Assembly (NCBI GenBank): GCA_900104855.1
Contig: FNSS01000001.1
Coordinates: 6,200,001 to 6,264,000 of the forward strand
From: Rhizobiales bacterium GAS188
Lineage (GTDB): Bacteria; Pseudomonadota; Alphaproteobacteria; Rhizobiales; Beijerinckiaceae
Reading direction: 5' to 3'
DNA: 64,000 nucleotides
Part shown: positions 24,244 through 32,897 of the stretch, piece by piece
Layout of the letters: the number at the start of each line of letters is the position of its first letter
Position numbering within the stretch: the first letter of the stretch is position 1
Made by a program: the position numbers and the translations under genes
Notes under the pieces: generated by a model
The model's database searches: none
Told to the model about the DNA's origin: nothing
What the model saw: the letters and a program-made list of their open reading frames with translations, nothing else

Positions 24244-25443
24244 TTAGTCTTCGATGCCCTTGCGCCGCGGCGCCTTTCCCGCTTCACCCCCGGACGCCGG
24301 TGGCGCATTCCTGTCTGTCGTCGGTGCAAGGATTTCAGTGCCCGGCGCCGAGACCGGGGCGCCATGCAAGGCCCAGTCGGCGGCCATCTGGCCGATGACC
24401 GGGCCGAGCTGGATGCCGTAGCCGCCAGCTCCTGCGGCAGTGACAAGAGTGGGCTCGGACGGATCGACAGGACCGACCAAAGGCCGATGATCCGCCGAGA
24501 CAGGATAAAGCCCGGCCCAGCCTCGGCCGAGACGTGCACCAGGCAGTTCGGGAAGTCGGTCGAGCAGCAATTCCGCCAGTCTGACCTTCGAACCCTCCTC
24601 GTACTGGTCGTTGTAGTTGTCGGGATCCTCTGCGACGGGAGTACTGACCTTGTGGATCTCGGCAATCAGCTCGTCGTGTTTCTCATGTCGGAAATTGAGG
24701 CCGGTCCCCTCCTCGTTCACCAGGTCCATCACCATCGGCATGGTGTAGTCGAGCGGCTGATCGAGATGGATCACGATCGCCTCGTGCCGCTCCGGGCAGA
24801 TGTAGAGTGATTGCCCGAACAACCCGGCCACAGCTGGAGCCCAGGCGCCGGCTGCGTTGACGACAATGTCGCAATCGATTGCACCCTTGGCGGTATCCAG
24901 CGTGTAGCTGCCCTCCCGCCGCTTCACACCGACAATTCTGCAGAACTGACGGATTTCCCCGCCACGAGCTCGCAGCTTCTCGGCCAAAAAAGTGCACATT
25001 TCGTAGGGGTCGAGGAAACCGTCATCGGGGCCAAACAGCCCGCCTTCGAGCCCCTCGGCATTGATATGCGGCACGAGCTTCTGCAGTTCGTTCGCCTGAT
25101 AGAGCCGGGACCTGAAGCCTGCCTCTTCCTGAAGCTTCACCGAGTTTGCGAACAGCCGCATCTGCTCGGGAGTCCGCGCAAGACGGAGATAGCCGATATG
25201 GCGGAAACCGAGCCCCAGCTTTTCCCAGAGGCGAAGCTGGCGCAAAGAATGGACGCGCAGCGCTATGTCGAACGGGTCCGTGAGCTGCGTGCCGACTACG
25301 CCCACCGAGCGGCCGCTCGAGCCGGAGGCGATGGACTGGGCTTCGAGCACCGTCACCCGCGCCCCTTGTTCCGCCAGGTTGATCGCCGTGCACATCCCGA
25401 GCGCTCCCGCTCCGATGACAACGACATGAGGAGAAGCTGTCAT
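24244..25443 (-). CDS. FAD-dependent amine/amino-acid oxidase (DAO family)
   Basis: 399-residue DAO-fold flavoprotein. The N-terminal dinucleotide-binding motif VVVIGAGALGMCTAINLAEQGARVTVLEA is complete, followed by GSSGRSVGVVGTQ. The mid-protein strand CDIVVNAAGAWAPAVAGLFG and C-terminal GWAGLYPVSADHRPLVGP with AGAGGYGIQLGPVIGQMAAD close the FAD site. Relatives include sarcosine oxidase beta-like, glycine oxidase and opine-oxidase-like enzymes. They oxidise a C-N bond to an imine that hydrolyses to a keto compound or aldehyde. Its place between the transporter and an aminotransferase/aldehyde dehydrogenase pair argues for a secondary-amine or amino-acid substrate. Confidence 0.85.
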   Translation of the reverse strand: MTASPHVVVIGAGALGMCTAINLAEQGARVTVLEAQSIASGSSGRSVGVVGTQLTDPFDIALRVHSLRQLRLWEKLGLGFRHIGYLRLARTPEQMRLFANSVKLQEEAGFRSRLYQANELQKLVPHINAEGLEGGLFGPDDGFLDPYEMCTFLAEKLRARGGEIRQFCRIVGVKRREGSYTLDTAKGAIDCDIVVNAAGAWAPAVAGLFGQSLYICPERHEAIVIHLDQPLDYTMPMVMDLVNEEGTGLNFRHEKHDELIAEIHKVSTPVAEDPDNYNDQYEEGSKVRLAELLLDRLPELPGARLGRGWAGLYPVSADHRPLVGPVDPSEPTLVTAAGAGGYGIQLGPVIGQMAADWALHGAPVSAPGTEILAPTTDRNAPPASGGEAGKAPRRKGIED

Positions 25444-25481
25444 TTAAGGTTCCGTTGAGCCCAACCTGCTGCGCTCCGCGA

Positions 25482-26816
25482 TCAGACGGCCGCCGCTCGG
25501 GATCGACCCGCGACCTCGCCAAAGGTGTCCTGAATAGCCGCTAAGATATTCCCGACATCCTCATCGGTCATTGGGGTCGAGAGCGCGAACAGGCCGTAGC
25601 TTGCAGAGAGGACGCCGCGACCGAGCAATCCCTTGTGGAAGGCTTCAAGCTTCCGACGCTCATCCGGCCCCGGATAGACCGAGCGGTAGTCGGTGATCGG
25701 GCGGGCGGTGAAATGGACCTTGAAGAGCGAGCCCAGGCCCGCGCACTGCCCTTCAAGCCGATGATCGCGCAGCGACGCGTTGATGCCATCCCGCATGCGG
25801 TTTCCGATCCGGTCGAGATGCGCGAAGCTTTCGGGTGTCAGCGCCCGCATCGCGGCAAGGCCTGCCTGCATGGTGATCGGGTTGGCCGTGAAGGTTCCGC
25901 CATGCGGCAGGGCAGGCTTGCCGCGCGTGGGGTCGAAAACGGCCATGACCTCAGCGCGCCCGCCGACGGCACCAACCGGGAAGCCGCCTCCGATGATCTT
26001 GCCGAAGGCAGTCAGGTCAGGAGCGATGCCCCACAAGCCCTGTGCGCCCGAATAGCCGAGGCGGAAGGATATCACCTCGTCGAAGATCACGAGCGCACCG
26101 GCCGCGTAGGCGATGTCCGCCATGGCTTCGAGATAATCCTTCCGCGCCGGGATGAGGCCCGCACGGTTCGGCATCGGATCGATCAGGACACCCGCTATGG
26201 TTTCGCCATGCTCGGCGAATACCGCCCGCAGCAACTCGACATCGTTCAAGGGCACGACGAGCACGTCGTCCAGCACACCTCGAGGCGTGCCCTTCGCATA
26301 GGCGATGGAGACGGGAAGGTCGCCCCAGTTGGTTGGCGAACTGTCGAGGCTTACCTCGGCGAAGTCATAGGAGCCGTGATACGCGCCCTCGATCTTGACG
26401 ATCCTTGGCCGTCCCGTGTGGGCGCGCGCGGCCTTGATCGCCATCATGACCGCCTCGGTGCCTGAATTGGCGAAGCGGATATGCTCCACCGACGGCAAGC
26501 GTTGGACGAGAAGCTCCGCAAGTTCGATCTCGCTGACGGTCGGGGCTCCGAAGGCGCTGCCGAGCGGCATCTGATCAGCGACCGCTGCGACGACTTCCGG
26601 CTGACAGTATCCGTGGATCATCGCCGTGAAGTTATTTATGCAATCGTAGTAGACATTGCCGTCCACGTCCCAAACCCGGCAACCTTCCCCCCGTGCCGCA
26701 TAGATCGGGAACGGGTCGATGAAGACGGTAGTGCGGGTGTTGCCGCCGGGCATGACCTTGCGAGCGCGCTCGAAGATTCGGCGGGATTCGGGTAGGTCGT
26801 CGGGATAGTGCGCCAT
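25482..26816 (-). CDS. Class III aminotransferase, glutamate-1-semialdehyde aminomutase-like
   Basis: 444-residue fold-type I PLP enzyme. FANSGTEAVMMAIKAARAHTGRPRIVKIEGAYHGSYD covers the phosphate-binding and GAYHG motifs, LVIFDEVISFRLGYSGAQG has the PLP-ring aspartate, and the catalytic lysine is in TAFGKIIGGGFPVGAVGGR. Sequence layout is HemL-like, but location in a catabolic operon argues against haem synthesis. Such paralogues act as transaminases or 2,3-aminomutases on amino aldehydes or beta-amino acids. 65 bases separate it from the aldehyde dehydrogenase stop; GGAGG-type sequence (CCTCCAGG on the plus strand) precedes the ATG. Confidence 0.85.
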   Translation of the reverse strand: MAHYPDDLPESRRIFERARKVMPGGNTRTTVFIDPFPIYAARGEGCRVWDVDGNVYYDCINNFTAMIHGYCQPEVVAAVADQMPLGSAFGAPTVSEIELAELLVQRLPSVEHIRFANSGTEAVMMAIKAARAHTGRPRIVKIEGAYHGSYDFAEVSLDSSPTNWGDLPVSIAYAKGTPRGVLDDVLVVPLNDVELLRAVFAEHGETIAGVLIDPMPNRAGLIPARKDYLEAMADIAYAAGALVIFDEVISFRLGYSGAQGLWGIAPDLTAFGKIIGGGFPVGAVGGRAEVMAVFDPTRGKPALPHGGTFTANPITMQAGLAAMRALTPESFAHLDRIGNRMRDGINASLRDHRLEGQCAGLGSLFKVHFTARPITDYRSVYPGPDERRKLEAFHKGLLGRGVLSASYGLFALSTPMTDEDVGNILAAIQDTFGEVAGRSRAAAV

Positions 26817-26881
26817 TGTCCTGGAGGTCCGAAAAGGCGTTGCAGAAGAGACAGGGAAAGTGGGCTCGGCCCCGCCTTAAC

Positions 26882-28432
26882 TCACTTCGTCATGATGGTG
26901 TGGCTCTGCTCACGCATGAACTGGGGCAGGAACCAGGCGCCAAGCCCGCCTTTCCCGCTGACACCGGTGCCCTTCCAGCCGCAGAAGGGCTGAGCGCCGG
27001 GCCATGCACCGGTCGTCGCCCCACTGGCACGGTTCGCGTAGAGAACGCCTGCCTGGGCATTGTCGAGGAAGTATTGCAGCTCACCCGCGTCACGGGTGAA
27101 GACACCGGCCGACAGGCCATAGGCAATGTCGTTGCCTTCGGCGATCGCCGCTTCGAGACCATCGACGCCCCGCACGGCCACGAAGGGCATGAACAATTCA
27201 TCACGCGTGAGTCTGCTCGGCCCGTCGAGCTCGACCACTGTCGGCAGGACATAGTTGTCGGCAAAACCTTGCCCGAGTGCCTCGCCGCCGAAGTGAAGCT
27301 TGCCTTCCTTCTTCGCTTCCGCAACCGCCGACCTGAAACGCTCGACGGTCGCCTTGCCGTAAACCGGCCCCATGAAGGTCCCGGACTTCCGGGGGTCTCC
27401 AACGGCCAACCCCGAGGAAAAAGCCACCAGCTTCTCGATGAACGCGTCCTTCACCGCGTTGTCGACAAAGGCCACTGAGCAAGCCGAGCATTTCTGCCCC
27501 TGCAGGCCGAAGGCTGAACGCGCCACTCCCAGCGCGGCTCGCTCGAGATCAGCATTTCGCGTGACGTAAGCCGGATTCTTGCCGCCCATCTCGGCGATAA
27601 CCGGCTTCATGTGAGGCAACATCGCCATATGGCGGAAGATGCTCATGCCGGTCTTGTGCGAGCCGGTGAACGCCACCCCGTCTATGCCTCCGTCGCTCGC
27701 CAGCACGCGGCCGACCTCGTCACCGCCGAGCACGATGTTGAACACGCCATCCGGCAAGCCTGCCTTGCGCAGGCTGTCCGCGATCATGAGTCCGGTCAGC
27801 GCGCATCCCGGCGATGGCTTGAACACGACGGCATTGCCGGTCACGAGTGCACCAGAGATCATGCCGACGGAGAGCGCCAAGGGAAAATTGAACGGGGCAA
27901 TGACGGCGAAGACGCCATAGGGCTTGAGAACGCTTCTGGCAGTCTCGTTCGCCACCAGCTCGTTCATATTGCGGGCATAATCGTTGTTCGCACGCAGCTC
28001 CGAGGAGTAGTAGTCGAGCATGTCGAGCGCTTCCTCGGCCTCGCCGATAGCCTCGATGCGGGACTTGCCGATTTCGTAGAGCGCCGCCAGGCCAAGCTCA
28101 TATTTCTGCTCCGCGAAAACCCCCTTCCAGCGCTCCGCGAAGGCGAGACGCTCCTCGAGCGAAGCACCGTTCCAGGTTCTCGCACCGCTACGAGCGAATC
28201 CGATTGCTGCCCTGACGTCAGCAGCAGTCGAGGTCGGAAACCGACCGAGCGAAATGTTGGGGTCTATAGGACTTGCGATGGCCTCGAGCGAATTGGTCGC
28301 GAAGGGCGTGCTCCAGTCCCGGCCCAGAGCCTCTCGTTCGAAGCCCGGAATGAGTGCGTCCAAATGGGCGTGCACCGGGGAAAAATCGACGCCGATGTTT
28401 GAGTAGGTCACGCGCGGCAGCGAGTGGGTCAT
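26882..28432 (-). CDS. Aldehyde dehydrogenase family protein
   Basis: 516-residue NAD(P)-dependent dehydrogenase. APFNFPLALSVGMISGALVTGNAVVFKPSP contains the cofactor-binding lysine, GVAFTGSHKTG the Rossmann turn, VIAEMGGKNPAYV the general-base glutamate, and FGLQGQKCSACSVAFVD the catalytic cysteine. The 1-pyrroline-5-carboxylate-dehydrogenase-like pattern (GQKCSA) suggests a semialdehyde substrate. I chose ATG 28432 because GGAGGAAGCC directly precedes it; a frame extension to 28480 would cross the operator region. It is the first gene of the minus-strand operon and diverges from the IclR regulator. Confidence 0.88.
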   Translation of the reverse strand: MTHSLPRVTYSNIGVDFSPVHAHLDALIPGFEREALGRDWSTPFATNSLEAIASPIDPNISLGRFPTSTAADVRAAIGFARSGARTWNGASLEERLAFAERWKGVFAEQKYELGLAALYEIGKSRIEAIGEAEEALDMLDYYSSELRANNDYARNMNELVANETARSVLKPYGVFAVIAPFNFPLALSVGMISGALVTGNAVVFKPSPGCALTGLMIADSLRKAGLPDGVFNIVLGGDEVGRVLASDGGIDGVAFTGSHKTGMSIFRHMAMLPHMKPVIAEMGGKNPAYVTRNADLERAALGVARSAFGLQGQKCSACSVAFVDNAVKDAFIEKLVAFSSGLAVGDPRKSGTFMGPVYGKATVERFRSAVAEAKKEGKLHFGGEALGQGFADNYVLPTVVELDGPSRLTRDELFMPFVAVRGVDGLEAAIAEGNDIAYGLSAGVFTRDAGELQYFLDNAQAGVLYANRASGATTGAWPGAQPFCGWKGTGVSGKGGLGAWFLPQFMREQSHTIMTK

Positions 28433-28439
28433 GGCTTCC

Positions 28440-28531
28440 TCCGAAAACCGGTATTTATCCCGATAATCGGCAGTTCTCATAAAAAGTCAATTGCTATTTC
28501 CGAAAAAAGGTATTAGTACCGATTTTCGGTA
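28440..28531. promoter_or_regulatory. Three operator-like repeats in the divergent promoter
   Basis: Related palindromic sites at 28440-28453 (TCCGAAAACCGGTA), 28499-28512 (TCCGAAAAAAGGTA) and 28517-28531 (TACCGATTTTCGGTA, perfect arms around TTT), plus a shorter CCGAT-A-ATCGG at 28460-28470. They sit between the ALDH and IclR starts. AT-rich symmetric sites of this size fit IclR-family binding. The first overlaps the ALDH leader just upstream of its ribosome binding site, suggesting direct repression. Confidence 0.65.
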
Positions 28532-28566
28532 TTTAGAGACGATCTCCGTCCCGTGTCGAGGGGCGG

Positions 28567-29397
28567 ATGGGTCGTGCGATCGACGATGCGAGACAATCCG
28601 AAGCGACGAAAATGAGCGAAATCATATCCAAAGACAGCCCACTCGAACGCTACATCTCCATTCTGGAGACCGTAGCCCCCTTCACCGAGGGGCTGACGGC
28701 GGTCGAACTCGAAACAGCACTCGATCTGCCGAAGACCACTGTAAACCGGTTGCTGCATGCCCTCATGTCGAGCGGCATGGTCAGCGCGGACAATGCCCGC
28801 AACCGCAGCTACCGCCTGGGCGATCGGATTCTGCGGCTATTGCACACGTCTCCGGACACCAGCTGGCTGGCAACGCTTGCGCAGCAGCCGTTGCAGGCGC
28901 TGGCCGACAAGACCGGCCAGTCCGCCTTCATCTCGAAATTCGACGGCACGGAGGTCAGGTCTGTCACCTGTGTCGCCCCCGACACGCCGGTCCGGACCTA
29001 TGTGATGCCGGGAATGTCGATGCCGGTGAACGCAGCCGCCACGGCCAAGGCGATCCTCGCCTTTCAGCCCGAAGACGTGCTGGCGCGGGTACTGCCTTCT
29101 CGCCTCGAACGCTACACGGAAAGGACGAAGACGGACATCGACGTGCTGATGTCGGAGTTCGCTGCCATCCGCGAGCGCGGCTATGCCACCGACCTGGCCG
29201 AGCATGTTGCCGGCCTTGGCTCCATAGCGCTGCCGGTTCACGTTTCAGGCGCGGAAGTCGCCCATGCGGTGGGCCTTACAGGACCATACGACTGGATCAT
29301 AGAGCGGAACTTCGAAAGTCATCGCCAGGCTATCGCCGAGACGGCAAACCGCCTCAGCAAGCTGCTGCAACTGCGCACGCCAACGACTTCCGGTTAG
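28567..29397 (+). CDS. IclR-family transcriptional regulator
   Basis: 276-residue IclR protein. N-terminal winged helix: ISILETVAPFTEGLTAVELETALDLPKTTVNRLLHALMSSGMV. C-terminal effector domain: ADKTGQSAFISKFDGTEVRSVTCVAP, then the family box MPVNAAATAKAILAFQP and RERGYATDLAEHVAGLGSIALPV. It most likely represses the divergent catabolic operon and perhaps itself, with release by a substrate-derived ligand. GAGGGGCGG precedes the ATG at 28567; an internal ATG at 28612 would remove 15 non-conserved residues and is a reasonable alternative start. Confidence 0.88.
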   Translation: MGRAIDDARQSEATKMSEIISKDSPLERYISILETVAPFTEGLTAVELETALDLPKTTVNRLLHALMSSGMVSADNARNRSYRLGDRILRLLHTSPDTSWLATLAQQPLQALADKTGQSAFISKFDGTEVRSVTCVAPDTPVRTYVMPGMSMPVNAAATAKAILAFQPEDVLARVLPSRLERYTERTKTDIDVLMSEFAAIRERGYATDLAEHVAGLGSIALPVHVSGAEVAHAVGLTGPYDWIIERNFESHRQAIAETANRLSKLLQLRTPTTSG

Positions 29398-29440
29398 GCG
29401 ATCTCGTCAACAGCAAATGGACAATAGGGAGGGAGACAGA

Positions 29441-30415
29441 ATGACATCGCCATCATCGGGAACACTAGCAGTCATCGGAAACGGCGTGATCGGGCATGGA
29501 ATAGCCGAAGTCTTCGCCAAGGGCGGATGGGACGTCTGCCTCATCGGACGGTCGCAGGACAGCCTCTCCAGCGCAATCGATCGTATCCGCTCGAGCCTTG
29601 ACGAATTCGTCGAGGCTGGGCTGCTGTTGGCTTCGGCAGTACCACCCGCCATGTCGCGCATTAGCACGTCGACCTCGATAGAGCAGGCGGCGAATGCCGA
29701 TCTGGCAATCGAAGCATTGCCGGAGGACATGGACCTCAAACTGGGGGTCTTCGCCCAACTCGATGCGATCTGCAGGCCAGACAGCGTCCTTGCAACGGCC
29801 AGCGGCCATCCGGCCAGTTCGGTCGACGGAAAGGTGACGCGCAAGCAGCGGGTGGTGGCGGCACATTTCTGGTATCCTCCGCAGCTTCTCCCGCTTGTGG
29901 AGGTTTGCGGAAGCCCCAAGACAACCAGCGAGACCGTAAGCTGGATTTGCGATGTCTTGACTGCCGTCGATAAGACCCCTGTCGTGCTCGATCGAGAGGT
30001 GCCCGGTTTCCTGGGTAACCGAATCCAGTTTGCGGCGCTGCGGGAAGCCTGGTCGCTATGGGCTCAAGGTGTCGCTTCTGCGGAGGCGATTGATAGCGTG
30101 GTCAGGAACTCGATCGGGCGAAGGCTTGCCGTGACGGGGCCAATCGAATCGGCAGATCTCGGCGGCCTTGATACAATGTACCACTTTGCACAATTCCTGT
30201 TCCCGTCGCTTGACCGATCGGTCGAGCCTCCGACTGCCATCGGCGGTCTCGTCCATGATGGAAATCGCGGCGTACCCAGCGGTAGAGGCGTCTATGACTG
30301 GGCCGCCCGGAGCGGCGCAGCGCTGCTTTCATCCCGCCGGGAAGAGCTGCTTCGCTGGCTGAAAATCGACGGCCATGTGAGGCAAACCCAGCCTCCCGGC
30401 GGTCTGAACGGCTGA
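29441..30415 (+). CDS. 3-hydroxyacyl-CoA dehydrogenase family protein
   Basis: 324-residue NAD-dependent dehydrogenase with a Rossmann N-terminus (TLAVIGNGVIGHGIAEVFAKGGWDVCLIGR), the linker ADLAIEALPEDMDLKLGVFAQLDAICRPDSVLAT, and the catalytic region RVVAAHFWYPPQLLPLVEV. The C-terminal dimerisation domain has EVPGFLGNRIQFAALREAWSL. The HFW(Y/N)PP form is seen in L-gulonate dehydrogenase/lambda-crystallin and carnitine-dehydrogenase-type members, so the substrate may be a free hydroxy acid rather than a CoA ester. AGGGAGGGAGACAG precedes the ATG. It follows the IclR gene by 43 bases in the same direction and so belongs to the catabolic locus. Confidence 0.8.
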   Translation: MTSPSSGTLAVIGNGVIGHGIAEVFAKGGWDVCLIGRSQDSLSSAIDRIRSSLDEFVEAGLLLASAVPPAMSRISTSTSIEQAANADLAIEALPEDMDLKLGVFAQLDAICRPDSVLATASGHPASSVDGKVTRKQRVVAAHFWYPPQLLPLVEVCGSPKTTSETVSWICDVLTAVDKTPVVLDREVPGFLGNRIQFAALREAWSLWAQGVASAEAIDSVVRNSIGRRLAVTGPIESADLGGLDTMYHFAQFLFPSLDRSVEPPTAIGGLVHDGNRGVPSGRGVYDWAARSGAALLSSRREELLRWLKIDGHVRQTQPPGGLNG

Positions 30416-30594
30416 AGCTGAGCTTCTGTTTAGGCGTACGATCGAAGACGGTAGCGTAAGTTCGGCTGGTGTGGGGAAAGGCGGTAGCGCTCCACTGAGT
30501 CGAACCCCCGAGCCCATCACGGTCAGGCCGGCCGCGAGTTAGCTTGACCGAAGAAGTGGGCCGCCCGCGGCACTCGGTCGCAGTTCGGAAAACA

Positions 30595-30640
30595 CCGTTT
30601 GAAAAGCCGTTTTAGTTGCGGGCCTCTCAAACGGTTTTTC
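30595..30640. terminator. Bidirectional terminator between the dehydrogenase gene and tRNA-Lys
   Basis: Arms CCGTTTGA (30595-30602) and TCAAACGG (30627-30634) pair perfectly. On the plus strand TTTTTC follows; on the minus strand, downstream of the tRNA, the hairpin is followed by TGTTTTCC. It can therefore end both the plus-strand dehydrogenase transcript and the minus-strand tRNA transcript. Confidence 0.65.
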
Positions 30641-30661
30641 TCGCTAGATCTTTGATTTTAT

Positions 30662-30737
<76 letters not shown>

Positions 30738-30877
30738 TCCGATCCGCACGCAGATGCGCGGGGAGAGGCGGGCTCCCTACCAAACCACAGGAGGGGAGTA
30801 AAGGACCGATTTCGCTGCGAGCTGCCGGGGACGCGATTTGCAGGTCATGACGACGATCGGATCATGCGCCGGCGCCA

Positions 30878-31058
30878 ACCTCTCCCCTCGTGGGAGAGGT
30901 CGGCTTCGAAGAGCGCAGCGATGAGAAGCCGGGTGAGGGGGGCAGCGCCCGCTCTCGGAGGCGCCCTCCAATACCCAGCTTCCGAATGCAGGAGCTGCCC
31001 CCCTCACCCGGAGCCTTCGCTTCGCTCGGGCTCCGACCTCTCCCGCAAGGGGAGAGGT
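30878..31058. repeat. Palindromic MITE-like element, copy A
   Basis: 181 bp between tRNA-Lys and the cyclase gene. The ends are inverted copies of ACCTCTCCCCT..GGGAGAGGTCGG (26 positions, two differences), each end itself a hairpin. Inner arms GGGTGAGGGGGGCAGC (30931-30946) and GCTGCCCCCCTCACCC (30994-31009) pair perfectly. Same architecture as the element at 42698-42900, with a different centre. Confidence 0.85.
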
Positions 31059-31097
31059 GAGGCCGAGCGCTTGTTCCGCGCGATCTGCGCGAGCCGA

Positions 31098-31883
31098 TTA
31101 TTCCTCGGCGACGAGCGCCAGCACGCGCAACGGGCTTCCCGAGCCGTGCTCGATCTTCAAGGGCGCAGTGAAGATCACCGATCCGGTCGCAGGCAGCTGA
31201 TCGAGATTGCACAGGCTCGCGAGGCCGAAGCGGTTCGACCCATGCATCATGTTGTGGGACGGGAAGGGCGGCTCGAAGCTATGCGCTTGCCCGGCATCCG
31301 TGCCGACCGCCTCGACGCCAAAACCGTTGACGTCGCGCTCCTGCGTCAGGAAGCGGATCGCCTCGACATTGGGGCCAGGCACATGCGGGCCGTCCTCCTT
31401 CATGTTGAGGAAGGCCGACGGATCGTCACGCTTCGACCAATCGGTGCGCATCAGCACCCAATGACCTTTCGGGATCTTGCCGTGCTTCTTCTCCCAGGCG
31501 AGGATGTGCTTCGGCGTCAGCAGGAACTTCTCGTCCTTCGCCGCTTCCTTCGAGCAGTCGATGACGCAGGCCGGCGCCACGAAGCGCTGCACGTCGATCG
31601 TGTCGGTCGAACCGTCGGCATAATCCTTGCCGGTCACCCAATGGATCGGGGCGTCGAAATGGGTCCCGGTGTGCTCGCCGCAAGAGATGTTGTTCCAGTA
31701 CCAGCCAGGTCCCTTTTCGTCATAGTGGGAGATTTGCGAGATCGAGAACGCATTCGATTGGGCGAAGGGCGGTGGAAGCTGGATCACCGGGGTCGACGGC
31801 TTCAAGGTCTGGGTCAGATCGACGATGCGGATCTTGCGCTTCGCGATCTGCTTGGCGAGTTTTTCGAGAATGTCCGTGGCCAT
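31098..31883 (-). CDS. Cyclase family protein (kynurenine formamidase-like)
   Basis: 261-residue metal-dependent hydrolase of the Cyclase (PF04199) family. The metal site HTGTHFDAPIHW matches the HxGTHxDxPxH signature. RIVDLTQTLKPSTPVIQLPPPF at the N-terminus and GFGVEAVGTDAGQAHSF, PSHNMMHGSNRFGLASLCNLDQLPATG near the C-terminus are typical. Members open amides or lactone-like rings; substrates vary and none can be assigned. The ATG at 31883 has GGAGGATCACA before it; the extra ATG at 31898 overlaps that ribosome binding site. It stands alone, with a palindromic element downstream. Confidence 0.85.
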   Translation of the reverse strand: MATDILEKLAKQIAKRKIRIVDLTQTLKPSTPVIQLPPPFAQSNAFSISQISHYDEKGPGWYWNNISCGEHTGTHFDAPIHWVTGKDYADGSTDTIDVQRFVAPACVIDCSKEAAKDEKFLLTPKHILAWEKKHGKIPKGHWVLMRTDWSKRDDPSAFLNMKEDGPHVPGPNVEAIRFLTQERDVNGFGVEAVGTDAGQAHSFEPPFPSHNMMHGSNRFGLASLCNLDQLPATGSVIFTAPLKIEHGSGSPLRVLALVAEE

Positions 31884-32048
31884 GTTGTGATCCTCCATGC
31901 TTCATCCTAGCGCCAGACATCCGGCCTCGACAAATGCGTCAGATCGGCCGGCAAGACCTCTTCACATGGTCTTGAACGGAAAGGGCGATTTGCGCGCCTC
32001 CCGAGAGGCGCCGGCAAGCGGCGATCGCCGGGACGGGGCGAGCATGCC

Positions 32049-32858
32049 TCAGGCCGGCAGCTTCGCAGGCTCGGCTTTCGCCTGAGCCGGCAAGGCGGGA
32101 ACGCCGCTCGCCGCATACGCCGCGGTCGCTGCATTGAAGCCGCGCCCGGCGAGGCCGATATCGTCGGCGATCACGACCATGCGGTAGCCCTCGGCGCGTC
32201 GTCTCGCAGCTGCGTCCCCCGAGGTCGTGAAGATGCCGCAAGGCGTCCAATGGGCCCGGCAGGCGGCGAGAATGTCGCGGCAGGCATCCTCGTGGCGCGC
32301 GTCGATGGCGGGGAAGGTGCCGAGCGAGAGCGCGAGGTCGCCGGTGCCGATGAAGACCAGATCGACGCCTTCGGTCGCCGCGATCTTCTTGGCGTTCTTC
32401 ATGCCCCTTGCGGTCTCGATCATCACCGCGACCACGATGCCGCGCTCGGCCGCCCCGTGATAATCCACATAATCGGCGAGCGGGCGCGCCCCGCCGCCCG
32501 AGCGCTCCCCAAGCGGGGGATAGCGCGACGCCTTCACGGCGCGCGCCGCCTGCTTGCCCGTCTCCACCAGCGGCACGATGACGCCCTCGGCGCCGGCATC
32601 GAGCGCCTGGCCGATGGCGAGCGGGGTGTTCTCGGCAACGCGGGCCATGACCGGGATCTCCGACGGGACGACGCCGATCGCGGCCTCCATCCCCTGCCGG
32701 TCCCACAGCCCATGCTGCAGGTCGAGCACGATGGCATCCGGGCGCGCCCGCGCCGCGATCTCGGTGAGCGCCACCGAGCCCAAAGACAGCCAGATCACGC
32801 CGAGGCGATCGCCCCGGTCGATGCGGTAGCGCAAGCTGGAGCGCTTAGGAACGAACAT
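32049..32858 (-). CDS. HpcH/HpaI aldolase family protein
   Basis: 269-residue class II aldolase. Barrel motifs: RLGVIWLSLGSVALTEIAARARPDAIVLDLQHGLWD, EIPVMARVAENTPLAIGQALDAGAEGVIVPLVETGKQA (metal-binding and substrate loops), VAVMIETARGMKNA and VDLVFIGTGDLALSLG. The conserved catalytic set H..R..E..D is recognisable. These enzymes cleave 4-hydroxy-2-oxo acids to pyruvate or glyoxylate plus an aldehyde. The start at 32858 is supported by GGAGGGCCCGC; the frame extends further upstream but without a ribosome binding site. It lies 166 bases upstream of the cyclase gene, so co-transcription is possible. Confidence 0.85.
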   Translation of the reverse strand: MFVPKRSSLRYRIDRGDRLGVIWLSLGSVALTEIAARARPDAIVLDLQHGLWDRQGMEAAIGVVPSEIPVMARVAENTPLAIGQALDAGAEGVIVPLVETGKQAARAVKASRYPPLGERSGGGARPLADYVDYHGAAERGIVVAVMIETARGMKNAKKIAATEGVDLVFIGTGDLALSLGTFPAIDARHEDACRDILAACRAHWTPCGIFTTSGDAAARRRAEGYRMVVIADDIGLAGRGFNAATAAYAASGVPALPAQAKAEPAKLPA

Positions 32859-32897
32859 GCGGGCCCTCCGGACAAGGAAACCCGCATCCTGCGCCAA

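Noticed and set aside
25482-26816. Annotating the class III aminotransferase as hemL
   Set aside because: Sequence is HemL-like, but the gene sits inside a catabolic operon with transporter, oxidase and aldehyde dehydrogenase; haem synthesis is not supported by context.
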